Assembly: GCA_963978905.1 (NCBI GenBank)
Contig: OZ022259.1
Coordinates: 3,658,001-3,722,000 of the forward strand
DNA from: Trichostrongylus colubriformis
Lineage: Eukaryota > Nematoda > Chromadorea > Rhabditida > Trichostrongylidae
Length of the DNA stretch: 64,000 bases
Direction of reading: 5' to 3'
Below are positions 45,362 to 57,562 of this stretch, in pieces (position 1 is the stretch's first letter; every line of letters starts with the position of its first letter). The translations under genes and the position numbers were made by a program. The notes below the pieces were generated by a model, which did no database searches, was not told the DNA's origin, and saw only the letters and a list, made by a program, of their open reading frames with translations.

Positions 45362-46889
45362 TTCAAACTCAGGACTTGAAGTGCTGCACAAGATCTTGTG
45401 CAACCATCTGCCCAGCATTTCATAATCATAAATAAGCTCAATAGCAGGCTAGATGCACACGTCCTACGCCTGTAAAAAGAGAATCTTGAAACAGCGAAAG
45501 CACCGATCATCTCTTCTGGTGCTCTGCGTGATGATGGTAATAGTGACAGAGACGTTGCATAAGGCTTTCCTTTTTATTCGAGCAATGCACATTGAACGAC
45601 TTACATGCACCACTGCAACAAAGTCATAACAATTCAACAACATCAACAACAGCATACTGTACTCGATTGCTCATCCCCATTGGTCTTCGTTGATAGATTA
45701 ACTGATTTGACCTGAAATAGAAACGTTTTCATCTGAATTCTCTAGATAGATCAGCTAATGACACGCTTATACGCATATAACCTTACATTCTATCATTCCA
45801 ACCTCCGCAAATACAACCCCCCAGGGTAGACAGGAGGTCGAGGATTCCTCAACTGGGGGGACCGTATTTGACGGGCGGGATAGGGGGTCGTAATTGCAGA
45901 GGTCAGCTATGGTTCCAGGCTCGATGATAAGTTTGGTAAGGAACAACAGGTCCATGACGACGGGTAACTGAGACTGGAGAGAAGGAAAGGAGGAGAGTCG
46001 CTCAACTCTCATCTAACTATGTCACCACTTGTCTGTCTGAAAAAAGGCGGAAGTGATGCGCACTTCCACACATATGGTGCAGGGATCAAATCCCCGCATC
46101 AGTGCCCTCCAGCCAACCAAGGCCTCCCTCCATGCCTCTGTGGTAGCTCATTTGGTACGAGACTCGTCCGGGAGAATAAAAGCCTCGACTCGTACATCGG
46201 CTAGCCTCAGTAAATCATTGTATAGGATAATCGCAATCACCTACTCCCAATTCTGTATATAACTGATGCGCAGCGCATCCCAACGAAGACTGATCCACGC
46301 TAATACGCTATTCTTTACTATAATGCCTCACACATGCCATCGTCACGTCACGTTGTCTTCAATACTTGGTTCAAACATAAGCAGAGTACACCGAGAGTCG
46401 AGGATTCCTCGACTGAGGAGATCGTATTTGATGAGCGGGATAGGGGATCGTAGTTGTTTAGGTCATCTATGGTCCCAGGCTCGATGATAAGCAGAACCTG
46501 CCGTCAATTGACCGGTTACGTAAGAAAATATGATTGAATTTGAGTGATCAACACAAAAATTACAGTAATAAAATACTTAGTAAAACTATGCAATCGACAA
46601 CAGATACTGCTCCTGTAGATGTTGTGCAGATGCTGAAAGGAAGGCCGTACTGAAGCGGCCATTTTCCTTGACATCTTGGTGTGTCCTGACATATGTCCAA
46701 AACTTGGGCTCTATCCCACACTTATTTGTTAGCTCAGATGTCCGTTTTATATAATACATTTGGTGATTTATGCTCATTCCAAATGTCTTGGCGCTCACCC
46801 GATTCATTGAGTTACTTCTTCAAAATCAATGCATTCTGCAGAAAAACCCACAAACCCGTGGGTCGCAATGCTTTGTTCACGTCGGTCTA

Positions 46890-47062
46890 AGTGCGCCGTC
46901 AGACTTCGCAATTCTGTGTTTTCACGATTTCGCGGCATCGCGCTTCCACACTCGATGCGTCCTTGAGATCTCACATTCGTGTATTCAGATCCGCGCAGCC
47001 GCGACACCGCAAAATCTCATAATCGCTATGTCTAAGTCGCTAGGCTCCCTATCTTTTCAAAG
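46890..47062. mobile_element. Foldback MITE (GCCGTCAGACTT family) in copy D
   Basis: GCGCCGTCAGACTTCGCAAT on the left; the right side ends TAAGTCGCTAGGCTCCCTAT. It is present at the same place in copy E (55418), so it predates the duplication. Confidence 0.6.
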
Positions 47063-47629
47063 ATCTCTGAATGAGCTAGACGTGAATCAGATAAGCAGGT
47101 GTTGAGCAAAGCAGAGCACAATTCGATAGAAAGGACAATAGTGTGGGTAAGAGTGTGGGATGAGCTCTGAAATTTTAGGTTTGAAATACAAATTGAAGAC
47201 AGCGTGTCTGAGCGACGATGATGTGAATAGATCGCTATAGAAAAAAGTATGAATAAGCCAATATAGAAAGCAATGAAGTTTTATGGTTATGACAGCCTTA
47301 TTATAATAGAAATATAATAGAAATACAACACAAATATCACTACAGAAAAAAAGTGTGAATAAGCCACTATAGAAAGCAATGAAGTTTTATGGTTATGACA
47401 GCCTTATTGCAATACGCAACCATCTAGACAGGGATTGAAGAAACAGAGGGATATCAAGGGAACACAGACAGGAGAGAGAAGAACGGTTCCCTTCTTTCTA
47501 AGAGTGACACATAAGCAATTGATAATGCTGTAATCTGATCTTACGGGCAACAAAACACAATATCTACAAAAGACGCAGGCAATGCTATCGGCTAATAGAT
47601 TTCGATGGCCATGAAGGCCTAGGAGTTCT

Positions 47630-47636
47630 TATAAAA
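47630..47636 (+). promoter_or_regulatory. TATA box of gene 4
   Basis: TATAAAA lies 45 bp upstream of the ATG, leaving a predicted leader of only about 15-20 nt. Confidence 0.7.
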
Positions 47637-47674
47637 ACCGTGGAAACTGTCGATCCACCAGAACAGGCGCCATC

Positions 47675-48501
47675 ATGGAGCGCCTAATTTTTGCTCTTAC
47701 CGTGGCTGGTGCTACTCTTGTGAGTTTTCATTGATGTTTTCATTGAAATTTGAACGAAGTATTCATTTCATTAATGTGGTAGAGACTAAGTAAGGGACGG
47801 CGGATCCTCTAATCACTGACTACTTGTTTTTCAGGCTTGCTCACCTGATGTTATTGGAAAGGGGTCTAATATAGCCTCCGTTCATTTAATCACTATGGCT
47901 AAATATGAGACATCAAAAGTGGAGGAGTACATGGACCACTTTTCAGATACAAAGGTATGAGAATGATCGGTGTTCCTACTTGCGCAAACATTTCATAATC
48001 TGAAAATCTTCAGATCAAGGAGAACTCTAAACCGATCGGAGACTTTATGGGTCTGGAATCAGCAAATATTAGCGGCTTTTTCTCTTACAAATTCTATCTT
48101 GCAGATTGTGACTGTGAGAAGGTGAGATGTGGGAGATAATGCCCAATTTTCTCGCGTACAAAGAATGCTGCTGTAATGCACCACAAAACATTAACGATTT
48201 TAAGGTACGACTCTGGATGGATAAAATAGTGAAGGACTTGAAGTACTTCAAAGACAAGATGGTGGATTGCTACGTTCTAGAATCAACAGCACCAACACCT
48301 CCAGCACCTTCTGCACCTACAGCACCTCCTGCACCTCCTGCACCTCCACCACCTCCAGCACCACCAGGACCTTCAGCTCCTCCAGCACCTCCTGCACCTA
48401 CAGCACCACCAGCACCTTCAGCTCCTCCAGCACCTCCTGCACCTACAGCACCTCCAGCACCTCCAAAGCCAACCATGGGCCAATTAATCTTTAATCCATA
48501 A
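47675..48501 (+). CDS. Small secreted protein, family member 4, Pro-Ala-rich tail (189 aa)
   Basis: The exons are 47675-47719, 47835-47954, 48014-48121 and 48205-48501, all phase 0 with the same architecture as genes 1-3. The signal peptide is MERLIFALTVAGATL, then ACSPDVIGKGSN. Exon 2 (40 codons) ends EEYMDHFSDTK. Exon 3 (36 codons) reads SKPIGDFMGLESANISG and ends LADCDCEK. Exon 4 begins VRLWMDKIVKDLKYF with MVDCYVLES. The tail is about 60 residues of PAP/TAP/SAP units ending KPTMGQLIFNP. The intron 1 acceptor is canonical TTTTTCAG here, unlike genes 1-3. AATAAA is at 48527, 26 nt after the stop. The Pro-Ala tail suggests an extended, possibly O-glycosylated stalk (inference). Function unknown. 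Confidence 0.83.
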
Positions 48502-48863
48502 AATAATAGTTTCATGAAATCTGAGGAATAAATTCTGAGCAGATTCTTAAATGTCAGGGGGATCTCGTTTCTATCTGGAAGCATCTATGAGCACTCCATC
48601 GATATTTTACAGGCGTTATAACCATCGAGTAACTTCTGAGTTGACTTCAACACTCGGCACTCAAAAATGGGTGATTTCAAAAGAGGGGATAGCAACCACA
48701 CCGTGCAAGACATGAGCTTTTAGTCGACACATTTTTAGCTCGACTGATTTTCAGTATGTTGGCTTTGTTTCCACAACACATCATTGAGAAATTGAAGAGC
48801 GCTTCGCAGTTTGTACAGCGCAGTAGCAGCACAAACATGTTAGGAATATGGCTTGCCTCCCGT

Positions 48864-49234
48864 TGAGGTCGCGTTCATACTTTGTGCATCGACGCCGGCA
48901 CCGGTGGCGACGGCGGCAATTTGCGCCAACAGCGGAAGCAACGGCATCAAAATCATGTGCTCGCCACCCACCACTGCGGCACTTTGGCGGCCGAACTATG
49001 CCTGATGAGCGTGGCGGGAGCCCACGAATTCAAATTCAAACCTTGACATAGTGCCATTCTATGCCAAATTCGATTTGAATTTGGGCTCTCGCCACGACCA
49101 TTATACTGTAATGTGGTTGGATGGAGCGTTTTGCAAACGAAGAGCTTTACCAGAGGCCGGCTTGGTCGGCACATGATTTTGACGACGTCGCTGCCGGTGC
49201 CGGCGTCGGTGCGCCAAGTACGAAAGCGGCCTAA
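48864..49234. mobile_element. Foldback MITE (GGCCGCNTTCATACTTTG family) in copy D
   Basis: TGAGGTCGCGTTCATACTTT at the left pairs with AGTACGAAAGCGGCCTAA at the right. A second inverted pair sits inside (GAGCGTGGCGGGAGCCCACG with GGGCTCTCGCCACG). The element is also present in copy E at 57100. Confidence 0.75.
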
Positions 49235-49999
49235 GGTCTTGCCCATCATCTTTCCAACCGATACCCGTTAGTCGGCATCAGTAGTCGACGTAGCCATGTC
49301 CAAGTCCTAATCACGAACAACTGAGGCTCTACAAACCTTACTCAACTACAAAAAAAACTTGCTCAACTACCTCACAAACCTCTTGTTTTTTTGGGACAGT
49401 GTGAGATGTCACTAACTCTGACAGTTACGTTCTTCATCAAGCTGTTCATATGATAGGGTTAAGTCACAGCAATTCACTCCTGAAATCGTTGTTTTCATTC
49501 CTGACATTGCTTAATATTTTGTTCATGGTATACATTTTTCACAAAACTGCACAAAAGCCCATTCGTCCATTACCAGATCATAAAAGACGTTGATATTGTA
49601 TACCATCGCTAAACTGTCACCAACGTTTATTGTTCTTCGCAGCTTTGTAAAACCTCAAGATGACTAAGCCCTGGTCATGGTTGAAGCAAATCTCTTTTCA
49701 CTATATTTCCACATCTCCTGCTTACCAAAGTTATAGCTCACTCGTAAGTTTGTTCGTAAATGTTGTTTTCGTGGATCTCAAGTCATAAGAGTTACAGCTG
49801 TCACCACAACTCAACCATTCGGATACATTCTCGTGATCATTGAAGGACTTTTCTTGAGAATATCGTTTACGTGAGGTATTTTCCCTGAGAACGTAGCTCT
49901 CTTAAAGAGGGTTCCGCTAGTTGCAATATTTTCCCATGCCCACACATTCGGATGCGAAGTACGCACAGGGTCTATCTCAGTGAAGGGGGGCATTTTTTA

Positions 50000-50853
50000 T
50001 TAGGTTGGAACATAATTTCTGTCACACTATGACGAAAAATTTCAAATTTATTTTTCCTAATTTGTGTCTAACTTCAGTCAACAAAATATGTACCATTATA
50101 ATCAACAATATAATGCCAGCGAATAGGGAGATGACAGATGCCTTGCTTATAGAAGTCTGGGGATTTCTGGTCGAAGAAAGTCTGAAGGTCGGTTTTGAGA
50201 TCATCGTCATCTTTGAGCTGCTGTCCTTCGAGGAAGTGGATCAGAGATGAGAATAGGTGGTAATCAGTTGGGGCCATGTTCGAAGATCACGGTGGGTGGG
50301 GGAGCTTCGTCCAACCAAGGTCATGGAACTTTTGACACGCCAACTTTGCCACATGTGGGCGAGCGGTGGTCGTGGAGGAAGAAGACTCGGTCCATTTTTC
50401 CGGTAAGTTTCGCGGCTACGGTGTCCAATTGCCTGCGGTAGAGATCAGCAGTGACTGTCGTGTTGGATGGTAACAGTTTCCTTTTATTTTGAAAATTTTT
50501 AAAAATTTTTATTTTTTCTCTGTGCAATTTTTAAAAAAATTTTTCTGTTTCAATTTGAGTCGATCGAGCCATCTGGTTGCCGCCATATGAGAGACAGCAC
50601 CTGGGCCCATCGACTGGTTGATTCCGTTGGTGGCCTCGCGTGCTGAGGAACCAGGGCGGTGCTCGTGAATTTCGTACCTTTCGCGAAATTGTCGTAGATT
50701 CACGGCTAGTTGAAGCCATAGAAAATATGAATGGGTTAATCAGTAGTCCTTTTCACTCGCTTTACATATCCCCCACTACCAACTACTCCAGGAGCTTCCA
50801 CAGTTTTCCACAAGAAAAACAAAAAGTGTGACAGAAATTATGTTCCAACCTAA
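50000..50853 (-). mobile_element. Internally deleted mariner (lineage M2), young insertion
   Basis: It runs from TTAGGTTGGAACATAATTTC to TGTTCCAACCTAA between TA dinucleotides (49998-49999, 50854-50855). Copy E has no insert at this point (about 58312). The - strand ORF at 50074-50277 encodes MAPTDYHLFSSLIHFLEGQQ, the transposase C-terminus with the third Asp; the first-Asp region is deleted. Confidence 0.9.
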
Positions 50854-51514
50854 TAACATTGGAAACTTTTGTTAAAAGTAAAACTGCAACATGCTTTCAC
50901 AAACTGTTGCGTCCGAAAGGTTTCTTACAACTAGATGTCGTATGCTCGCATAATCCTGTGAGGCGGCCTCCGTACTTTGCGGAGATGCCGCCAGCAGGTA
51001 GCAGAAAAGACTGCCAGCAAGAATAATCGACGCCGGTTGTGACACTGCTGTGACGCTGGCGAAGACACAGACCATGCTGTGACAATGATCCCTTTCACAC
51101 TCTGCAGCTCTGATAGCGGAGGTGTACCCTTATGACAGAATTTCGCGTCGTGGCATGCGGCGCGTAACGTTTGCGTGCGAGGCGGCTGGACTCGGTGAAA
51201 CTGCATGTGACCGAGAAGAGCTTCTTTTCAACCTGGTTTCACTTAATTGAACGAAACTCGACATTTCCAAATGTGTTACAAGTGTTCCGGTGATTGCGGG
51301 GTCAGGTCACCCATGAGTGGGATTGCTTCATCAGTCGATCATTTCATTACCGATATCAAGATCTTGGCTACGTAGCTGGTCTAGTTATGTCAAACATCAA
51401 GGTCGAAAAGTAAAGGCAGGTGCTTGTGAAGTTAATATCCAGTAAAGTTGGATATTTGTTACGTAAATGATTAAGTTAACGCATCTGCCATTAAATACAA
51501 TTTCTAACTGAAAG

Positions 51515-52737
51515 TACCCTAAAGTCCCATAGATAAGAGCGGCTCGTAGATAAGAGCGGTTTGTGCTAGAAAATGAAAATTGACGTTTGTATACGTTTTT
51601 CTTTGGCGCTGTGAGCTCATGATTGTCGCATTAATAGCCTACAACTTTACCTTTACTCTTACTGTTCTCTATACTTTTTCTATTGCTATTTTTTTATTAG
51701 GTTGTATGGAAAGTTCTGGCCGCATTCGCGCGTTCACAAGATAAACTCAAATTTCGAAGCGCGCGTACATGAATTAAATTACAAGTGGTGCTCGTTAGAT
51801 AGAGAAAAAGTTGCTCTCTCTGGATATATGCTTTTTTTGAAATGTTACAAGTTTTTCGAGTTATTAGGAAAATTATAAAGTACTGCGAAAATGGCACTTT
51901 TTAGATGACTTCACTTCACGAGTTTTTGTTTAGCTTAGTCCCAGCGAAGGTGACCACAAATGTGAGTGCTGCAAGGGGAGGGGGTGAAGCATTGTACTGA
52001 ACACTTTGTCCCTGGTTTCAGAAGTGCAGAAATGAGAATGAGTTGCTTGAATTATCGATTGATCAAGTCGCTTCAAGTAAAGCGACAGAAAGCGATGAGC
52101 GCCCATACTTGCAGGGGATATCCACAAGTATTGGCCCACAACAAACAAGCTTGACCAACCACCTCAAGTAGCCTTGATTTGAAAAAAACCCAAAGAAATG
52201 AGTGCCGAGGGACCCTCAAGGCAGCTATGCGCAAGCGCATTTTCCACAAATCCTCTTCCAGTAATTGAAGCAGTTGAAGGCTGAAGCCATTACTCATCTA
52301 TCATATTCACCAGATCTAGCGCTAACTACATATGCCCCACTTTTCCAAACATCTGGAAAGCTTCTTCAGCAGCAGTGTGTTCGGGAAGAATGGTGATTTG
52401 AAGTCGACTTTTTTCGATTTCGCGCAATGTAAATTATCAGTCCTTCATCAAATTGAGATATGTAGGTATGCATAATGTTGCCAAGAGTGTAGCAAATCGA
52501 ATGATGCTCATTCTGTGAGAAAAGATGCACTCTGAGCCGAGTTATGATCCCCGAAGTTGAAATTGCGAAAACTAGCCATAAGAAATGTAATTTTACTGTT
52601 GCATTGGGAGTGACTGCTGCTGGAGAGATACTTGAACCAACGCTAATTTTCAAGAATTTTTTAAAGAATTTTAAGAATTTTTGAGAATTTTTTTTACCGG
52701 TAAAACAAACCGCTTTTATCTATGGGACTTTAGGGTA
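51515..52737. mobile_element. 1.2-kb element with TACCCTAAAGTCCCATAGAT inverted ends
   Basis: TACCCTAAAGTCCCATAGATAAGAGCGG-type ends at 51515 and, inverted, at 52737 (one difference in the first 20-odd bases). On the left, a GATAAGAGCGG word is repeated. Inside lies an older mariner, so either the mariner inserted into it or it captured the mariner. No transposase of its own was recognised. Confidence 0.65.
51700..52430 (+). pseudogene. Old mariner relic
   Basis: It begins TTAGGTTGTATGGAAAGTTC after TA. Broken frames contain a C-terminal motif reading HLSYSPDLALTTYAPLF, in which the third catalytic Asp position is Thr. The right terminal repeat could not be found. Confidence 0.6.
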
Positions 52738-53630
52738 AATACGATCCTTGATGAAGATGGAAGCTGTTCACAGTACAGTCCATAAAACAATATTTTAGTC
52801 TCAGAAAAATGTTAATTCGGTCGTCTCTATAATGAATTACCCCTCACATAACACTGGACACCTGACCTTCTGGATCACCGGTCGGAACACTTGCACGCCA
52901 CCCCCCCCCCTCCCCGCTTAGTGTGCGATGTATCACTCTTGTTTGTATGATTCTATAAGAATAGTATTTAAAGAGCCAGAAAAAAACGACAAATCTAATT
53001 TCCAGTATCCTTGCGGGTCCGAAGAGAGCCTTTGACTTAAACTATCGCACATGGAACTATCGCATGATTTCCTCCTGCAACATTTTTGGATGTCACAAGT
53101 TTTCTAAGATTTCCTTTCTTTGCCCTCCAGATTCTGTATGAATAACGTTCAGCATCGATATTCCACTTGTACACGACTACTAGTGATAAGTTACTAGTAA
53201 TCATCTCCACAGGTAGCCATTTTACTTGATCATTTAGAAGCAACCATTCAACAACGTCCTGGTCACATTGAGAAAAATCCACATCAGCTCTTATTGCAGT
53301 TGATGTTCGTTTGAACACCGTCATGAAAACGGAGCACACATTAGAATATTGTGAAGGCAGAAACTTCGGAACAACAAAGTATTCTTGTGAGAGCATTCGT
53401 ATCCCGGACGGGAACGAGAATCAGCAGTTTCACAAAAACCCAAGAAAAACTGTCGAAAATGTAGGCTAGAACGGAAGTGTTGCAACGCTTCCACCATGAT
53501 CAAACAACAAGAAACTGCTTTCATTCCTTCTCCTCCACTCAAAGTCAAACTTCGGTCGACCTGACACAATTAGGGCTTTGAAGAGATTTAGTGTTCACTG
53601 GTACTCCTCGGTGGTCTGCCCCACCTTGAA
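52738..53630. other. Intergenic
   Basis: No gene. 53030-53130 resembles 58925-59035 (CTATCGCACAYGGAACT, TTTTTGGATGTCA), so it is a dispersed repeat of unknown class. A ten-base C run is at 52901. Confidence 0.4.
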
Positions 53631-54279
53631 GGGATAGTCCACGGAAAAATGTGTTTTCTGTTACACATATATTTATGTTGTATTTGCTTAATGTGGGCCG
53701 CATGCAAAGTTTCACGCGAAAAATGTGAATCCGGCTAAGATACACTGCGGTCGGGGGCGCATTATATAATATATAGCAGATTCTGCTGCTATGTTTTGAC
53801 GGCTTTCTAGAAATTTAGCATTTATTCATCTGTCTGTGTTTTGTCTACCATAATCGAATTGTTGTGATAATTTGTTGTATACCCCTATAAAAGGACCAAA
53901 GTGAGATGTGCTTCACAGCCTTCTACATCTTTTATTTATCTCTTGTTTATGCTTTTGTGAATAGTTATATAAATGCCTGATCACCCAAATTTGAGGTACC
54001 ACTGAACTACGCGTGAAAGCGCATATTATAGGAAAAGAAAGTTACGCAAACAGTCCCACCCTCCGTTCCTGTCCATGGCGAACGTCTGAATGGCGCTTTT
54101 ACTCGGAGGCGCCGCCCACCCGGCCGAGAAATACAGGAATTGATCGAATCTTTGCCGAATCTTAGCCGAATTATCTTCTATTCCGCATGAAGTTTTGCAT
54201 GCGCCCTTATGCCCTTATTAGGCAACTTTAACATAAATATATGGGTAACAAAGAAACTCATTTTTTGCGAAAGATTCCT
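53631..54279. mobile_element. AGGAATCG-family MITE with internal insertion
   Basis: The left end AGGGATAGTCCACGGAAAAA follows TTGA; the right end GAAAGATTCCT precedes TTAA (54280-54283). The two halves pair as in 17506-17918, but about 270 bp of unrelated AT-rich sequence (about 53760-54030) separates them near the apex. Confidence 0.75.
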
Positions 54280-55059
54280 TTAAGTAGCGAGCTTGGGAAT
54301 CGCAATCGCGATACGAAGACTGGCCAGCTTTGTATTGGTTGTAATGAGCTGTATTATACTGCAACAACTCTGGAGCCTATCGCAGATGAATTTTAGCTCG
54401 CACTCTTCAAGCTCTTATGGGTTGACCCGTTTGACGTTGCCTTGCGAATAGAGACTCGGGAGCGTAGAGCTATAGACACCGGGAGGGGTAAAACTGGCAG
54501 ACTGCGGAATATGAAAGTAGGAATGCTCAGCAATGTAAAAGTAGAGAAAGAACGAGACATTACGGCAAAAATTTCGAGAAAAGGAACCCCTTCTCTCTCA
54601 ACCCTCTGCGTCATTTCCCGGGGTAGACTGCAGATGGGCGGAGATGCTGAATCAGCCGGCCGCGAACGTAATCCCGCCTTCACCGGCAACTCGCCCGGCA
54701 GCAGGACTGCGGAACGACACGCCGTACCCTGGGGTCGTGATAGGACCCCTATGCGCGGGTTTTCAATGCGAGTTTCGCCACACGTCATTTCTGAAGTAGA
54801 AGGTTTGTTTTCAGAAAACATGTACATACAGTTCTCAGTTTTCCTTTACTCCTTCCAGTGCATTTAATCATGAGAGGCACGAGTCCCACTTTTGTGGTCT
54901 CTTATGGCTGATCACACCAGTTCCGACGCTCTTGAGTCCAAAGCTCCTCAAAAAAAACTGCGGAAAAGCCAGCAAGGAGGCCTGGGGAGGCTTGCTAGAG
55001 AGCGACCCCGCTAGGTCAACGTCACGTAAAGGAAGTCTTGTATATAAAAAAAGTGACGA
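54280..55059. other. Unassigned
   Basis: Two overlapping opposite ORFs of about 140 codons (54393-54867) show no domain and mirror each other, so neither is called. Confidence 0.4.
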
Positions 55060-55417
55060 GTTCTGCAAGGAACAACGGACCCATGACGACGGGTAACTGA
55101 GGCTGGTGAGAGGAGGAGAGTCGCTCAACTCTCATCTGACTATGTCACCACTTGTCTGTCTGAAAAAAGGCGGAAGTGATGCGCACTTCCACTCATATGG
55201 TGCAAGGATCAAATCCCCCGCATCAGTGCCCTCCAGCCAACCAAGGCCTCCCTCCATGCCTCTGGGGTAGCTCATTTGGTAGACTCGTCCGGGAGAATAA
55301 AAGCCTCGACTGGTACATCGTCTAACCTCAGTAAATCATCAAAATCAATGCGTTCCGCAGAAAAACCCACAACCCACCTATGGGTCGAAATGCTTTGTTT
55401 ACGTCGGTCTATGTGTA

Positions 55418-55592
55418 CCGTCAGACCTCACGATTCTGTGTTCTCGCGATTTCGCGCAATCGCACTTTTGCATGCGATGCTGCGACCTCGAGATCTTGCA
55501 TTCGTACATTCAGATCGTGCACAGCCGCGACACCGCAAAATCGCGGAATCGCAAAATCGCATAATCACTAAGTCTGAGTCGTTAGGCTCCCT
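55418..55592. mobile_element. Foldback MITE (GCCGTCAGACTT family) in copy E
   Basis: ACCGTCAGACCTCACGATTC at the left; the right end has CACTAAGTCTGAGTCGTTAG. Same position as 46890 in copy D. Confidence 0.6.
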
Positions 55593-55917
55593 ATTTTTTC
55601 AAAGATCTCTGTGTGCGCTAGAAGTGAATCAGATAAGCAGGTGTTGAGCAGTGCAGAGGAAGCAATGAAGTCTTATAGTTATGACAGCCTTATTTCAATA
55701 CGCGAGCCATCTAGACAGGCATTAAAGACAACATTTCAACGGAAACACAGACAGGAAAGAGACAAGAAATATTCTTCTTTCTACGTATGTTGCATAATCA
55801 ATTGATGAAGTTGTAAATTTAAATCTTACGGGCAACAAAACAATATCTACAAACAACGCTGAAAAATGGCTATGAAGGGAGAAATTTCGATGGCCATGAT
55901 TTGCAGCATAGGAACCC

Positions 55918-55924
55918 TATAAAA
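55918..55924 (+). promoter_or_regulatory. TATA box of gene 5
   Basis: TATAAAA lies 44 bp upstream of the ATG, in the same CCGTGGAANCTGTC context as gene 4. Confidence 0.7.
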
Positions 55925-55961
55925 CCGTGGAATCTGTCCAACATCCAGCATAGACGTCATC

Positions 55962-56746
55962 ATGGAGCGCCTAATTTTCGCTCTTGCCGTCATTGGTGCT
56001 ACTCTTGTGAGTTCTCATCGAATTTTTTATTAAAATTTAAGCGAAATATTCATTTCATTAATATGGTAGAGACCAAGTAAGAGACGGCGGATCCACTTAT
56101 AACTGACCACTTCTCTTTCAGGCTTGCGCACCTGATATTACTGGAAAGGGATCTGATATAGCCTTCGTTCATTTAATCAGTACGGCTAAATATGAGACAT
56201 CAAAAGTGCAGGAGTACATAGAAAACTTCTCAAAAACAATGGTATGAGAATGATCGTTGTTCCCACTTGCGCAATCATTTCATAACTTGAAGGTCTTCAG
56301 ATCGAGGAGAACTCTAAGCCGATCGGAGACTTTATGGGTCTAAGATCGGCAAATATTAGTGGCTTCTTCTCTTACAAATTCTATCTTGCAAATTGTGACT
56401 GTGAGAAGGTGAGATGTGGGAGATAATGCCCACTTCTTTCGCGTACAAATAATGCTGCTGTAATGCAACACAAAACATTAACGATTTTAAGGTACGACTC
56501 TGGATGGATAAAATAGTACTTGAAAACTCGAAGTACTTCAAAGGCAAGATAGTGGATTGCTACGTACAAGAATCAACAACACCAGCACCTCCTGCACCCC
56601 CTGCTCCACAAGCACCTCCAGCACCTCCAGCACCTCCAGCACCTCCAGCACCTCCAGCACCACAAGCACCACAAGCACCACCAGCACCTCCAGCACCACC
56701 ACCACCTCCAAAACCAACCTTGGGCCCAATAATCTATGATCCATAA
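55962..56746 (+). CDS. Small secreted protein, family member 5, Pro-Ala-rich tail (175 aa)
   Basis: The exons are 55962-56006, 56122-56241, 56301-56408 and 56492-56746, all phase 0. The signal peptide is MERLIFALAVIGATL, then ACAPDITGKGSD. Exon 2 ends VQEYIENFSKTM. Exon 3 is SKPIGDFMGLRSANISG to LANCDCEK. Exon 4 begins VRLWMDKIVLENSKYF with IVDCYVQES. The tail is about 50 residues of PAP and QAP units ending KPTLGPIIYDP, fewer units than gene 4. AATAAA is at 56763, 17 nt after the stop. It is the closest paralog of gene 4; they differ mainly in tail length and in the last residues of exon 2. Secreted, function unknown. Confidence 0.83.
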
Positions 56747-57099
56747 AACAATTATTTCATGGAATAAATTCTGAGTAGATTCTTCGATCTCAGAAGAACT
56801 CGTTTCTATGTGAAAACACCTATGAGCACACACTCGATATTTCATAGGCATTATAAACTTCGAGTACATTACTGAGTTGATTCCACCACTCGACACTCAA
56901 AAATGGGTGATCAAAAGAGGAAATAGCAACCACACCGTGCAGGACATGAGTTTTTAGTCGACACATTTTTAGCTGGCCTGCACTTCAGTTTGTTGGCCTT
57001 GTTTTCTTTACTAATCATTGGAAAAATGAAGAGCGCTTCGCAGTTTGCACAGTTGTAGTGGCAGCATAAACATGTTAGGATTATGGCTTGCCTTCCCTT

Positions 57100-57562
57100 A
57101 AGGCCGCGTTCTCACTTTGCGCATCGACGCCGGCACCGGTGCGACGGCGGCAATTTGACGCCGACACCGGCCGCGGATCATGTGCCCGCCGCCGACAACG
57201 GCGGCACTTTGGTGACGCGCTTCGTTTGCAAAACGCTCCACCCAGCCATATTACAGTATGATGATCGTGGCGAGAGCCCGAATTCGAATTCGAATTTTGG
57301 CATAGTACCAGAATATGCATGATGAGCGTGGCGAGAGCCCACGAATTCGAATTCAAACCTTGGCATAGTGCCATACTATGCCAGAATCGAATTTGAATTC
57401 GGACTCTCGCCACGATCGTCATAGCGTAAAGTGGTTAGGTGGAGCGTTCTGTGAACAAAGCGCGTCACCAGAGTGCCGGTGTGGTCGGAGGTGGGCACAT
57501 GATTTTGATGACGTCGCTACTGGTGCCGGCGCCGGTGCGCAAAGTACGAACGCAGCCTAAGG
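57100..57562. mobile_element. Foldback MITE (GGCCGCNTTCATACTTTG family) in copy E
   Basis: AAGGCCGCGTTCTCACTTTG at the left pairs with AAAGTACGAACGCAGCCTAA at the right. The interior contains two nested GAGCGTGGCGAGAGCCC arms. Larger than its paralog at 48864 because one internal arm is repeated. Confidence 0.75.

Larger units (their letters stand above)
45930..50880. repeat. Segmental duplication D (with family member 4)
   Basis: Paralog of 55060-58343. Landmarks: GTCCATGACGACGGGTAACT (45949), TGTCACCACTTGTCTGTCTG (46019), the gene, foldback elements and the TAACATTGGAAACTTTTGTT end. Copy D has about 600 bp more at 46216-46822 and a private mariner at 50000-50853. 49235-49999 and 50854 onward hold no gene. 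Confidence 0.85.

Noticed and set aside
46019..46215. Second tRNA-derived SINE (B-box-like GGATCAAATCC), also at 55142-55340
   Set aside because: No A box at the right distance and no cloverleaf; the repetition is explained by segmental duplication D/E.
48270..48584. Gly/Ala-rich ORF on the - strand
   Set aside because: It is the exact antisense of the Pro-Ala tail of gene 4; a similar shadow lies opposite gene 5.
54393..54867. Two overlapping opposite ORFs of about 140 codons
   Set aside because: They mirror each other, have no domain and no splice or promoter context.
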